Positions 21,903 to 30,675 of a DNA stretch of 64,000 bases are shown in pieces. Each line of letters starts with the position of its first letter. Position 1 is the stretch's first letter. Source of the stretch: an uncultured Oscillibacter sp. GTDB lineage: Bacteria > Bacillota > Clostridia > Oscillospirales > Oscillospiraceae. The stretch is taken from contig CAJTSM010000008.1 in assembly GCA_910578935.1 (NCBI GenBank), positions 64,705-128,704 of the forward strand, in the 5' to 3' direction. Below the pieces are notes generated by a model, which was given only the letters and a program-made list of their open reading frames with translations, was not told the origin of the DNA and made no database searches. A program made the translations under genes and the position numbers.

Positions 21903-23813
21903 ATGACCAACCTCACCCGCAAGCAGCGGAAGATGCTGTGTCGAATCCTGGCGGCGGCGGTTCTGCTGATCGCCGTCAAGTTTCTGCCCGTCTCCGGCTG
22001 GATAGCCGGGGCCCTGTACCTGGTCCCCTACGCCGTCATCGGCTGGGATGTTCTTTGGAAGGCCGTCCGCAATATCTTAAATGGCCAGGTCTTCGACGAG
22101 AACTTCCTTATGGCCCTGGCCACCGTGGGGGCCTTCGCCACCGGGGAGTACGCCGAAGCGGTCTTCGTCATGCTCTTCTACCAGACCGGCGAGCTCTTTC
22201 AGGACTACGCCGTGGGCCGCTCCCGCCAGTCCATCGCCGCCCTGATGGACATCCGGCCGGACGTGGCCAACCTGGAGAATGAGGACGGCTCCCTGGAAGA
22301 AGTCGATCCGGAGGATGTGGAGGTGGGGTCCGTCATCGTGGTGCGCCCCGGCGAGCGGGTGCCACTGGACGGCGAGGTCATCGAGGGCTCCTCCGCTTTG
22401 GACACCGCCGCCCTCACCGGCGAGTCCGTGCCCCGGGACGTGGGCCCCGGCGACGCGGTCATCAGCGGCTGCGTAAACCAGTCCGGCCTACTGCGGGTGA
22501 AGGTGACCAAGCCCTGCGAGGAGTCCACCGTGTCCAAGATCCTGGACCTGGTAGAAAACGCCGGGGAGAAAAAGGCCGCCAGCGAGAACTTCATCACCCG
22601 CTTTGCCCGGTACTACACCCCCTGCGTTGTCATCGCCGCCACGGCGTTGTTCCTGATTCCGACGATTGCCCTGGCGCTGATTCCCACTTCCGCCCAGCCC
22701 GCCTTCCTGGCGGGGACGGACTGGACCGGCTGGCTCCACCGGGCCCTGATCTTCCTGGTCATCTCCTGCCCCTGCGCCCTGGTCATCTCCGTGCCGTTGA
22801 GCTTTTTCGGCGGCATCGGCGGGGCCAGCAAATGCGGCATCCTGGTGAAGGGCAGCAACTACCTGGAGCTTCTCTCCCGGGCGGAAACCGTGGTCTTCGA
22901 CAAGACGGGCACCCTGACCCAGGGGAGCTTCACCGTCACCGCCCTGCACCCAGGCCAGGGCGTCACGGAGGACGCTTTGCTGGAGGCCGCCGCCCTGGCG
23001 GAGAGCTGGTCCAGCCATCCCATCTCCGTCTCCCTCCGCAAGGCCTGGGGAAAGGAGATCGACCCCAGCCGGGTGACGGACGTGGAGGAGGTCGCCGGAC
23101 ACGGCGTCACCGCCATGGTGGACGGTAAGGCTGTCTCCGCCGGCAACAGCCGCCTGATGGAAAAGGAGGGCGTCCAATGGGAGGTCTGCGACCTGCCGGG
23201 GACCATCGTCCACGTGACGGTGGAGGGGCGCTACGCCGGGCACATCCTCATCTCCGACCTGCCCAAGCCCGAGGCCAAAACCCTGGTGGAGGGGCTGAAA
23301 GCGGCGGGCGTGAAAAAGACCGTCATGCTCACCGGCGACACTGAGGCCGCGGCCAAGTCCGTGGCCCGGGAGCTGGGGGTGGACGAATACCACGCCCAGC
23401 TCCTCCCGGCGGACAAGGTGGAGCGGGTGGAGTCTTTGCTTGCGAAAAAGTCCCCCGGCGCGGCCCTGGCCTTTGTGGGGGACGGCATCAACGACGCGCC
23501 GGTCCTCACCCGGGCGGACATCGGCATTGCCATGGGGGCCCTGGGCTCCGACGCGGCCATCGAGGCGGCGGACATCGTGCTGATGGACGACAACCCGGCG
23601 AAAATCGCCACGGCCATGCGGATCTCCCGGAAGACCCTGCGGATCGTCAAGCAGAACATCTGGTTCGCCCTGGGGGTCAAGGGGGCGGTGCTGCTGCTGG
23701 GGGCTTTCGGCGTGGCGACTATGTGGGAGGCGGTGTTCGCCGACGTGGGCGTGGCCTTCATCGCCATTTTGAACGCCATGCGCTGCCTTCATGTGGAGGA
23801 GTTCAAGAAGTAA
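21903..23813 (+). CDS. cadA: Heavy-metal-translocating P1B-type ATPase (CadA/ZntA-like)
   Basis: A 636-residue efflux pump for soft metals. Visible motifs are the transmembrane C-P-C (S-C-P-C-A-L-V-I-S, about residues 298-306), the phosphorylation site D-K-T-G-T-L-T (about 336-342), an S-H-P-I pair (about 378) and the hinge G-D-G-I-N-D-A-P. CPC plus D-K near the C-terminal membrane helices indicates the P1B-2 (Zn/Cd/Pb) group. The N-terminal HMA domain normally fused to such pumps is encoded separately by the preceding gene. A strong terminator follows. Confidence 0.92.
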   Translation: MTNLTRKQRKMLCRILAAAVLLIAVKFLPVSGWIAGALYLVPYAVIGWDVLWKAVRNILNGQVFDENFLMALATVGAFATGEYAEAVFVMLFYQTGELFQDYAVGRSRQSIAALMDIRPDVANLENEDGSLEEVDPEDVEVGSVIVVRPGERVPLDGEVIEGSSALDTAALTGESVPRDVGPGDAVISGCVNQSGLLRVKVTKPCEESTVSKILDLVENAGEKKAASENFITRFARYYTPCVVIAATALFLIPTIALALIPTSAQPAFLAGTDWTGWLHRALIFLVISCPCALVISVPLSFFGGIGGASKCGILVKGSNYLELLSRAETVVFDKTGTLTQGSFTVTALHPGQGVTEDALLEAAALAESWSSHPISVSLRKAWGKEIDPSRVTDVEEVAGHGVTAMVDGKAVSAGNSRLMEKEGVQWEVCDLPGTIVHVTVEGRYAGHILISDLPKPEAKTLVEGLKAAGVKKTVMLTGDTEAAAKSVARELGVDEYHAQLLPADKVERVESLLAKKSPGAALAFVGDGINDAPVLTRADIGIAMGALGSDAAIEAADIVLMDDNPAKIATAMRISRKTLRIVKQNIWFALGVKGAVLLLGAFGVATMWEAVFADVGVAFIAILNAMRCLHVEEFKK

Positions 23814-23817
23814 AACC

Positions 23818-23850
23818 AAAGACCGGACGGGAATTCCCGTCCGGTCTTTT
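23818..23850. terminator. Bidirectional intrinsic terminator
   Basis: AAAGACCGGACGGGAA is followed by its exact complement, giving a 16-bp palindrome with T-runs on both strands. It ends the convergent cadA and ribF transcripts, and the ribF stop codon abuts it. Confidence 0.9.
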
Positions 23851-24764
23851 TATGCGTCTGAAGGAGAAGGCTCCTCTTGAAAATACCGCCGGGTTGTCTC
23901 CGCGTCGGCGGCAATCTGGGTCCGGAGAGCCTCCAGAGAGTCAAAGCGAATCTCATCCCGGAGGTGCTTATAAAACTCCAGCCGCAGAGTTTGACCGTAC
24001 AAATCCCCCTGGAAATCCAGAAGGCACGCCTCTACCGTCACGTCGGTCCCGCTGTTCACCGTGGGCCGGGTGCCCACGTTGGTAACGGCGGGGCAGCTGG
24101 CCCCGCCGGCAAAATACGCCCGGGTCACATAGACCCCGTGGCTGGGAACCAGCACGCGGGGCGGCACCGGCAGGTTCGCCGTGGGGAAGAGGCGGGCCGA
24201 ACCCAGGCCCCGCCCGTGGCCCACTGTGCCCGTCAGGGTATGAGGGTGGCCCAGGAAACGGGCCGCCCGCTCTACCTGGCCCATTTCCACCAGGCGGCGG
24301 ATGTAAGTGGAGCTGACGGTGACCCCGCCGATTTCCACCTCCGGTATGATGTCGCAGCCCAGGCCCAGGGCGGCGCATTTTTCCCTCAGGAGTTCCGGCG
24401 TGCCTGCGTTTTTGTGGCCGAAGCGGTGGTCGTGGCCCGCCACAAGATGAACGGCGTGCCAGCGGCCCACCAGCAGCTCCGTGACAAAATCCTCCCAGCT
24501 GGTGGTCATCATCTCCCGGTCAAAGGGGGCCATGATGACGTCCTTGATGCCGTACAGCCGGCGGACCAAGTCCCGGCGGTCGTCCGGGGAGTTGATGAGA
24601 GGGCAGGGAATCCCGGTGACCACCTCTTTGGGCGGGCGGTCGAAGGTGAAAACGGCGGGGGTGCAGCCCCGGCGGGCGGCCTCCTCCGCCGTCCGGCGGA
24701 GGAGAGCGGCATGGCCCAGGTGGACCCCGTCAAAAAACCCCAGGGCAATGACTCGTTCTTTCAT
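23850..24764 (-). CDS. ribF: Bifunctional riboflavin kinase/FAD synthetase
   Basis: A 304-residue RibF that makes FMN and then FAD from riboflavin. The N-terminal nucleotidyltransferase domain shows F-F-D-G-V-H-L-G-H (about residues 9-17) and V-S-S-T-Y-I-R (about 154-160). The C-terminal kinase domain shows G-x-G-x-x-x-x-F-P-T-A-N (about 185-196). I chose the ATG at 24764, which follows GGAG by 6 nt and lies one base beyond the truB stop. It is the last gene of the rimP-nusA operon. Confidence 0.95.
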   Translation of the reverse strand: MKERVIALGFFDGVHLGHAALLRRTAEEAARRGCTPAVFTFDRPPKEVVTGIPCPLINSPDDRRDLVRRLYGIKDVIMAPFDREMMTTSWEDFVTELLVGRWHAVHLVAGHDHRFGHKNAGTPELLREKCAALGLGCDIIPEVEIGGVTVSSTYIRRLVEMGQVERAARFLGHPHTLTGTVGHGRGLGSARLFPTANLPVPPRVLVPSHGVYVTRAYFAGGASCPAVTNVGTRPTVNSGTDVTVEACLLDFQGDLYGQTLRLEFYKHLRDEIRFDSLEALRTQIAADAETTRRYFQEEPSPSDA

Positions 24765-24765
24765 A

Positions 24766-25632
24766 CTACGCTCCAAAGAAATTTTTGATGGAAGTCAGGG
24801 TTCCCCCCTCCCCCCGGGACAGGCAGAGGAACTCCCCCTCCTGTCCGTAGATCCGGTAAGTACCGTCCGCTGTTCCCGGCAGAGCTATGGGATTTCCACA
24901 GCGGACCCGTCTTTCCTGGCCGGGGGACCGGAGCGTCAGGGCAGGGTGCTGGGTGAACAGGCTGTCCAGAGGGCGGAGCAAAGCCTCTCCCCGCTCCTGC
25001 ACATCCTCCAGGGTGACGGCCTCCGCCAGGGTGAAGCCCGCCGCCATGGTCCGCCGGAGGCTGTACAGCGTCCCGCCGCAGCCAAGGGCCCGGCCGATGT
25101 CGTGGCAGAGGGTCCGGATGTAGGTCCCCTTAGAGCAGAGGCAGCGGAGGCGGAAGTCCGTTTCGCTCTCCGCCTCCAGCAGCTCCAGCTCATAAATGGT
25201 GACAGGCCGTGGCTTCCGCTCCACCTCTTTGCCGCGCCTGGCCAGCTCATAGAGCTTTTTCCCCTGGATTTTCACGGCGGAGTACATGGGGGGAATCTGG
25301 GAAATCTCTCCCCGGAAGGCCGCCAGGGCGGCCCCCAGCTCCTCCCGGCCCGCCGTCACCGGGCGGGTTTCCAGCACGGTTCCGGTGATGTCCTGGGTGT
25401 CGGTGGTAAGTCCCAGCCGGAGGCCCGCGGCGTATTCCTTTCGTCCGTTCTCGGCGAACTCCACCGCCCGGGTGGCCCGGCCCACGAAGACCGGCAGCAC
25501 CCCTGTGGCCATGGGGTCTAATGTGCCGCCATGGCCCACCCGCTTCTCACGGAGAATCCCGCGGATTTTGGCGCACACGTCCATGGAAGTCCACCCGGCG
25601 GGCTTGTCAATGATGAGGATACCGTTGGGCAT
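24766..25632 (-). CDS. truB: tRNA pseudouridine-55 synthase
   Basis: A 288-residue TruB, which isomerises uridine 55 in the T-loop of tRNAs. The catalytic motif G-G-T-L-D-P-M-A-T-G (Asp about residue 38) and the N-terminal I-D-K-P-x-G-W-T-S motif are present, and the length is normal for a bacterial enzyme. It follows the nrnA gene by 18 nt in the infB operon, its usual place in Firmicutes. Confidence 0.95.
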   Translation of the reverse strand: MPNGILIIDKPAGWTSMDVCAKIRGILREKRVGHGGTLDPMATGVLPVFVGRATRAVEFAENGRKEYAAGLRLGLTTDTQDITGTVLETRPVTAGREELGAALAAFRGEISQIPPMYSAVKIQGKKLYELARRGKEVERKPRPVTIYELELLEAESETDFRLRCLCSKGTYIRTLCHDIGRALGCGGTLYSLRRTMAAGFTLAEAVTLEDVQERGEALLRPLDSLFTQHPALTLRSPGQERRVRCGNPIALPGTADGTYRIYGQEGEFLCLSRGEGGTLTSIKNFFGA

Positions 25633-25650
25633 GGGAATTGCCCTCCTGAT

Positions 25651-26613
25651 TTACAAAGTGAAGTCCGGGACCACCTGGGCGATGGCCTCCAGCATCCGCC
25701 GTTTCGCCTCTTCAAAAGGGGCTTCCACGGTGCACCCGGCGGCGGCGGCGTGGCCTCCGCCCCCCAGGAGGGCGCAGGCTCTGGTGGCGTTGACCCGGGG
25801 CCCGGTGCGGAGGGAAAACTTCCACACGCCGGGCCGGAGCTCCCGCATGGTGACGGCGCAGTCCACCCCTTCGATCTGCCCGCCCAGGGCGGATAGGTCC
25901 TCCGCGTCGGTTTCCGTGGCTTGAACCCGGGCGATGAGGGACAGGGGCACCGCCAGCACTGCCACACGCTCATGGTCGTGGTACTCAATCTCGCTGAGCA
26001 TTGCGGCCTCCAGGGCCAGCCGCTTTTTCGACTTGGTGCGGAAGAAGGTCTTATTTACCGTCTGGAAGTCAATGCCGGTGCGCAGCAGGGCGGCGGCCGC
26101 GGCGTGGGTATGGGCGGTGGTGTTGTTGTAGGCGAAGCAGCCGCAGTCCGTGGATATGGCTACGTAGAGGGGCAGCGCCATCTCCGCCGTGATAGGTCCC
26201 AGGGCCGCCAGGATGTCGTAAATGATCTCCCCCGTGGCGGCGGCGGAGGGGCGGACAAGGTTTTCCCGGCCGAAGCCCTCGAAAGACGGGTGGTGGTCAA
26301 TGGCCAGATCCACCCGGCCGGCGTAGGGCCGGGCGTTCTCCGGGAATAGATCCGTTGTGGCGATGTCCGTGGAAATCACCCGCTCCGGCCGGAAGTTCTC
26401 CCGGGCGGCATAGGGCCGGAAATAGGGGGCCGTGGTGTCCGTCAGCTCCGGATTGGGCAGCAGGCAGGCCGTCTTTCCCAGACGGCGGAGCCCGGCGCAG
26501 AGGGCGGCGGCGGAACCCACGGTGTCCCCGTCGGGCCGGATGTGGGTCAGGATCAAGATGTTGTCAAAGGACCGCAGGCGCCCGGCGGCCTCCCGCACGG
26601 TGAGGGTGGTCAT
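25651..26613 (-). CDS. nrnA: DHH-family oligoribonuclease / pAp phosphatase NrnA
   Basis: A 320-residue DHH/DHHA1 phosphoesterase. The N-terminal T-H-I-R-P-D-G-D-T-V-G-S (about residues 22-33), A-I-D-H-H (about 109-113) and the C-terminal G-G-G-G-H-A-A-A-A-G substrate loop (about 291-300) are intact. NrnA degrades 2-5-mer RNA and 3'-phosphoadenosine 5'-phosphate in Bacillus. Its start overlaps the end of rbfA by 4 nt, indicating translational coupling. Confidence 0.92.
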   Translation of the reverse strand: MTTLTVREAAGRLRSFDNILILTHIRPDGDTVGSAAALCAGLRRLGKTACLLPNPELTDTTAPYFRPYAARENFRPERVISTDIATTDLFPENARPYAGRVDLAIDHHPSFEGFGRENLVRPSAAATGEIIYDILAALGPITAEMALPLYVAISTDCGCFAYNNTTAHTHAAAAALLRTGIDFQTVNKTFFRTKSKKRLALEAAMLSEIEYHDHERVAVLAVPLSLIARVQATETDAEDLSALGGQIEGVDCAVTMRELRPGVWKFSLRTGPRVNATRACALLGGGGHAAAAGCTVEAPFEEAKRRMLEAIAQVVPDFTL

Positions 26614-26987
26614 TCCTCCACCTCCGGCCTCCGGGCGGCGTCCTTCTCCTCCTCCCGGCGCAGGAGCTCCAGGATGTGGGCCCCGTGCTGAATGGAGTCG
26701 TCGCCGGAAAATTGAAGCTCCGGCGTATAACGGAGCTGGAGGGCGCGGCCCAGCTCCCGGCGGAGAAAACCGGAGGCGGATTTCAGACCCTTCAGCACAT
26801 CCTTCTCCTGGTCTTTGTTCAGCACGCTGACATAGACCCGGGCGTAGCGTAGGTCGCTGGTGGTGTCCACCCGGGTGATGGACACCATGCCGGTGCCGGA
26901 AACCCGGGGGTCCTTGAGGTTGCGGAGCTGGGCCGCCAGCTCCCGCTGGATTTCGTCGTTGATGCGGCCAATTCGGTTGGATGCCAT
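26610..26987 (-). CDS. rbfA: Ribosome-binding factor A
   Basis: A 125-residue RbfA with the KH-like fold, needed for 30S maturation and 16S 5'-end processing. The family features R-I-x-x-x-I-Q-R-E-L near the start, K-D-P-R-V-x-G-x-G-M-V-S-I-T-x-V and the P-E-L-x-F-x-x-D-D-S segment are present. It lies between infB and nrnA. Confidence 0.95.
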   Translation of the reverse strand: MASNRIGRINDEIQRELAAQLRNLKDPRVSGTGMVSITRVDTTSDLRYARVYVSVLNKDQEKDVLKGLKSASGFLRRELGRALQLRYTPELQFSGDDSIQHGAHILELLRREEEKDAARRPEVEE

Positions 26988-27043
26988 AGGCGTTCTCCTT
27001 CTTTAAGAAAGGCGGCGGTCAGCCCGCCGCCTTTAGCATGTCC

Positions 27044-29491
27044 TTACTGCGGAATTTCCTCCATGGTATAGCCTTCCACAATATCGCCTTCCTTGATATC
27101 GTTGAATTTCTCGATGGTCAATCCGCACTCGTAGCCGCTGGCCACTTCCTTGGCGGCGTCCTTAAACCGCTGGAGGGAGCCCAGCACGCCTTCATGGATG
27201 ACGATGCCGTCCCGGACCAGCCGGATGGAGCAGTTGCGGACGATTTTGCCGTCCTGAACGTAGCAGCCCGCCACGGTGCCGACGCCGGAAACCTTGTAGG
27301 TCTGGCGGACCTCCGCATGGCCAAGCAGCGCCTCCCGGTATTTGGGGGCCAGCATACCCTTCATGGCGGCGGTGATTTCGTCGATGCAGTCATAAATGAC
27401 CCGGTACATCCGCATATCCACGTTCTGCCGCGCCGCGCCGTCCCGGGCCGCCGCGTCGGGGCGGACGTTGAAGCCCACGATGATGGCGTTGGAGGAGGAG
27501 GCCAGCATCACGTCGGACTCGTTCACCGCGCCCACGCCGCCGTGGATCACCCGGACGTTGACCTCGTCGTTGGAGAGTTTCTCCAGGGAGGCCTTCACCG
27601 CCTCCACGCTGCCCTGGACGTCGGCCTTGACAATGAGGGCCAGTTCCTTCCGCTCGCCGGCCTGGATCTGGTCGAACAGGTTCTCCAGGCTGACCTTCTG
27701 CACGGGGGCGGCGGCCTTGGCCCGCTCCTCGGCCTTGCGCTGCTCCACCAGCTCCCGGGCCATCCGCTCGTCGCTGACGGCGAAGAAGGGGCTGCCGGCG
27801 GTGGGGGCCTCGCTGAGGCCCGCGATCTCCACGGGAACGGAGGGGCCCGCCTCGGTGAGCCGCCCGCCCTTATAGTCCAGCATGGTGCGGACCCGGCCCA
27901 CGGCGGTGCCCGCGATGATGATGTCCCCCTGCTTCAAGGTGCCGTTTTGCACCAGCAGGGTTGCCACGGGGCCCCGGCCCTTGTCAAGCCTCGCCTCGAT
28001 GACGGTGCCCTGGCCCGCCCGGTTGGGGTTGGCCTTCAACTCCGCCATCTCGGCGGTGAGAGTCACCATCTCCAGCAGGTTGTCGATGCCAATGTTTTTC
28101 TTGGCGGAAATCTTACAGCAGATCGTTTCGCCGCCCCAGTCCTCGGGGACCAGGCCGTGCTCCGTAAGCTGCTGCATGACCTTGTCGGGGTTGGCGTTTT
28201 CCTTGTCGATTTTGTTCACCGCCACCACGATGGGGATATTGGCCGCTTTCGCGTGGGAGATGGATTCAATGGTCTGGGGCATAATGCCGTCGTCCGCCGC
28301 AACCATCAAAATGGCGATGTCCGTCACCATGGCGCCCCGGGCGCGCATGGAGGTGAAGGCCTCGTGGCCCGGGGTGTCCAGGAAGGTGATGGGCTTGCCG
28401 TTCACCTGTACTTGGTACGCGCCGATGTGCTGGGTGATGCCGCCCGCTTCGCCGGAGGCGACGGATGTGTTCCGGATTGTATCTAAGAGAGAGGTCTTGC
28501 CGTGATCCACGTGTCCCATAACCACCACCACCGGCGCCCGGGGGACCAGGTCCTCCGCCTTGTCCTCGGAGACGTCGATAAGCTTTTCCTCAATGGTGAC
28601 CACGACTTCCTTTTCCACCTTGCAGCCCATTTCCTCGGCGATGAAGGCGGCGGTGTCATAATCAATCATCTGGGGCAGGGAGGCCATGATTCCGTTTTTC
28701 ATCAGGGCTTTGACCACCTCCGCGCCGGTTTTCTTCATCCGGCTGGCCAGCTCGCCCACGGAGATCTCATCGGGAATTTGGACCTTGAGGGGGGCTTTCT
28801 TGGCAATCTCCAGCTGGAGGCGGCGCATTTTCTCCGCCTCGTCTTGGCGGCGCTTATTGGAGAACACGGGGCCGCCCCGGCGCTGCTGGCCGCCCCGGAC
28901 CTTCTCCCGGCCGGAGCGCTGCTGGCGCTGCATCCGTTCGCCCTGCTGTCCCCCCAGGGTTTCCAGGCGCTCGTCGTACTTGGCAAGGTTTACGTCGCCG
29001 CCCTTCCGGGTATCCACGATTTTCTTCTGAGGAACCCGGCTGGCGGGCCGCTGGACAGGCTGCGCCTGCTGGCCCTGGTGCTGGGAAACGGGCTTGTTCT
29101 GTCCGCCCTGCTGAGGTTTTTGCCCCTGGACGGGCGGCTGCTGGCTCTGGGCCGCGGCGGGTTTGCCCGCCGGCTGGCTGGGGGCAGGCTGCTGTTTTTC
29201 CTGAGGGGGCTGGGGGGCGGGCTTTTTCTCCTCCGCCGGGGTGGGAGCCGCCGGCTGGGCGGCCTTCGCCTCCTGATAGGTTTCCTGGAAAATGACCTGG
29301 ATGTTGGAAATAGGGTGGTCCTGGGTCAGGCGGTCAAAGATGATGGAGAGTTCCCGGTCCGTCAAAACCTGCATATGGTTCTTCGGGGCCGCGCCGTACT
29401 TGGTCAGGATTTCCGTGATCGTCTTGGTGGGAAGGCCGAAATCCTTCGCCACCTCATGGACTCTGTATTTTTCAATAGCCAAATAAAACAC
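27044..29491 (-). CDS. infB: Translation initiation factor IF-2
   Basis: An 815-residue IF-2, the GTPase that brings fMet-tRNA to the ribosome. It has the N-terminal Y-R-V-H-E-V-A-K-D-F module, a Gln/Pro/Ala-rich low-complexity linker (about residues 70-160), an Arg-rich patch, then the G domain with G-H-V-D-H-G-K-T-S (about 330), D-T-P-G-H-E and N-K-I-D, and the C-terminal beta-barrel/C2 domains. The GTG at 29491 is taken as start; a TTG at 29482 (giving M-A-I-E-K-Y-R-V-H-E, more like relatives, with GAGGTG upstream) is a good alternative. Confidence 0.95.
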   Translation of the reverse strand: MFYLAIEKYRVHEVAKDFGLPTKTITEILTKYGAAPKNHMQVLTDRELSIIFDRLTQDHPISNIQVIFQETYQEAKAAQPAAPTPAEEKKPAPQPPQEKQQPAPSQPAGKPAAAQSQQPPVQGQKPQQGGQNKPVSQHQGQQAQPVQRPASRVPQKKIVDTRKGGDVNLAKYDERLETLGGQQGERMQRQQRSGREKVRGGQQRRGGPVFSNKRRQDEAEKMRRLQLEIAKKAPLKVQIPDEISVGELASRMKKTGAEVVKALMKNGIMASLPQMIDYDTAAFIAEEMGCKVEKEVVVTIEEKLIDVSEDKAEDLVPRAPVVVVMGHVDHGKTSLLDTIRNTSVASGEAGGITQHIGAYQVQVNGKPITFLDTPGHEAFTSMRARGAMVTDIAILMVAADDGIMPQTIESISHAKAANIPIVVAVNKIDKENANPDKVMQQLTEHGLVPEDWGGETICCKISAKKNIGIDNLLEMVTLTAEMAELKANPNRAGQGTVIEARLDKGRGPVATLLVQNGTLKQGDIIIAGTAVGRVRTMLDYKGGRLTEAGPSVPVEIAGLSEAPTAGSPFFAVSDERMARELVEQRKAEERAKAAAPVQKVSLENLFDQIQAGERKELALIVKADVQGSVEAVKASLEKLSNDEVNVRVIHGGVGAVNESDVMLASSSNAIIVGFNVRPDAAARDGAARQNVDMRMYRVIYDCIDEITAAMKGMLAPKYREALLGHAEVRQTYKVSGVGTVAGCYVQDGKIVRNCSIRLVRDGIVIHEGVLGSLQRFKDAAKEVASGYECGLTIEKFNDIKEGDIVEGYTMEEIPQ

Positions 29492-29623
29492 CTCGTTCGA
29501 TTCCTCTCCATAAGCCCGTTTGAAAACCGGCGGAACCCGGCCCGGCGGCTTTCAGACGGACTTGGGAGCGGAGAAATTTTAAAATAAACGGGCTGATGAG
29601 GCCCTGTGGACCGGGGCGGCACC

Positions 29624-30358
29624 TCAGCGTCCCCCGCCCTTGTCCCGGCCAAAAGGAGGCTTGGGCCGGGGAGTTCCCCCGCGCTGGGGCGGGCGTCCCG
29701 GTTTTCCGCTCCGGGGATGTTTCCCGGCGGGCCCCCGTTCGCCGGGGCAGTCCGGCCTCCCGCTTCGGGAGTGGGCTTTCCCCGGTTTTTCGCTGTAAGG
29801 GCGGCCGGCTCCGGCGGCCTTTCGCTTCCCGTTTTGGGTGGGGTTCCGGGGCTTTCCGGCCCGCTGTTCTCCCGGCTTCCGACCCTCTTGGGGGGAGTGG
29901 AACCGGTCCCCCCCCCGGCGGGGCTTCGGGGAGCGGGTGTCTCGTCCCTTGGGCGGCGGGGAGCGGCGGGGAGCGGCTTTCCGCTCTGCGGCCCGGCGGC
30001 GTTTCAAGTCCATCCGTGCGGCGGTTTCCCCATAGCGCGCCGGGTCCAGTTGAGCCAGCCGTTCCGCCACGGCGGCGGCGAGCCCCAGATCCGTCAGGGC
30101 GGCGATGGCGGCGCTGTCCCGGCCCAGGGCTTCTCCCAGTTCCGCTTTGGAAAAGGGGAGGACCAGCCGGAGACAGTGACTCTCTTCAGCCAGGTGCTCC
30201 GCCCGGCGGAGGGTGTTCCCCGCCGCGTCGGAGGCCGCCAGCAGCAGCCGCGCCTGTCCGGCTTTGGCGGCCAGGGCGGCGGGCTCTTCGCCCACGGCCA
30301 GCCTCCCCCCCCGGAGGGCAAGGCCCAGAAGGGAGAGAATTTTGTTGTTTCCGCTCAT
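29624..30358 (-). CDS. YlxQ-type L7Ae-family RNA-binding protein with long basic tail
   Basis: A 244-residue protein. Residues 1-100 match the L7Ae/L30e-type YlxQ family (K-I-L-S-L-L-G-L-A-L-R-G-G-R-L-A-x-G), which binds K-turn RNA and normally ends near residue 100. Here a tail of about 140 residues follows, very rich in Arg, Lys, Pro and Gly (for example R-R-R-A-A-E-R-K-A-A-P-R-R-S). The tail is probably disordered and nucleic-acid-binding. It overlaps the ylxR stop by 4 nt in the nusA-infB operon. Confidence 0.85.
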   Translation of the reverse strand: MSGNNKILSLLGLALRGGRLAVGEEPAALAAKAGQARLLLAASDAAGNTLRRAEHLAEESHCLRLVLPFSKAELGEALGRDSAAIAALTDLGLAAAVAERLAQLDPARYGETAARMDLKRRRAAERKAAPRRSPPPKGRDTRSPKPRRGGDRFHSPQEGRKPGEQRAGKPRNPTQNGKRKAAGAGRPYSEKPGKAHSRSGRPDCPGERGPAGKHPRSGKPGRPPQRGGTPRPKPPFGRDKGGGR

Positions 30359-30627
30359 GTCCCGCCTCCCAGCTCCGCCTCCATGGCGTCGTAGACCTCA
30401 GGGGGGATGGCGGTTTCAAAGGCCCGCTCTAGGGCCCGGGATTTCCGGGCCTTTTTCAGGCAGACCGGGTCCGGGCAGACATAGGCCCCCCGTCCGGGCT
30501 TTTTCCCGGTGAAGTCCAGGCTGACCGCCCCTTCCGGGGAGCGGACCACCCGCAAAAGAGACTTCTTATCTTTCATCTCCCGGCAGCCAACGCATTGGCG
30601 CTGGGGGATTTTTTTGACCTTGGGCAT
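30355..30627 (-). CDS. ylxR: YlxR/RnpM RNA-binding protein
   Basis: A 90-residue YlxR (DUF448) protein with the family signature R-Q-C-V-G-C-R and the later G-R-G-A-Y-V-C motif. YlxR family proteins bind RNA, and in Bacillus the protein (renamed RnpM) interacts with RNase P. Its invariable position between nusA and ylxQ is kept here. Confidence 0.93.
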   Translation of the reverse strand: MPKVKKIPQRQCVGCREMKDKKSLLRVVRSPEGAVSLDFTGKKPGRGAYVCPDPVCLKKARKSRALERAFETAIPPEVYDAMEAELGGGT

Positions 30628-30675
30628 AGGGGTCCCCCCTTTTTATGCGGCCGGCGAATTGCCGCCGCGCTGAAA

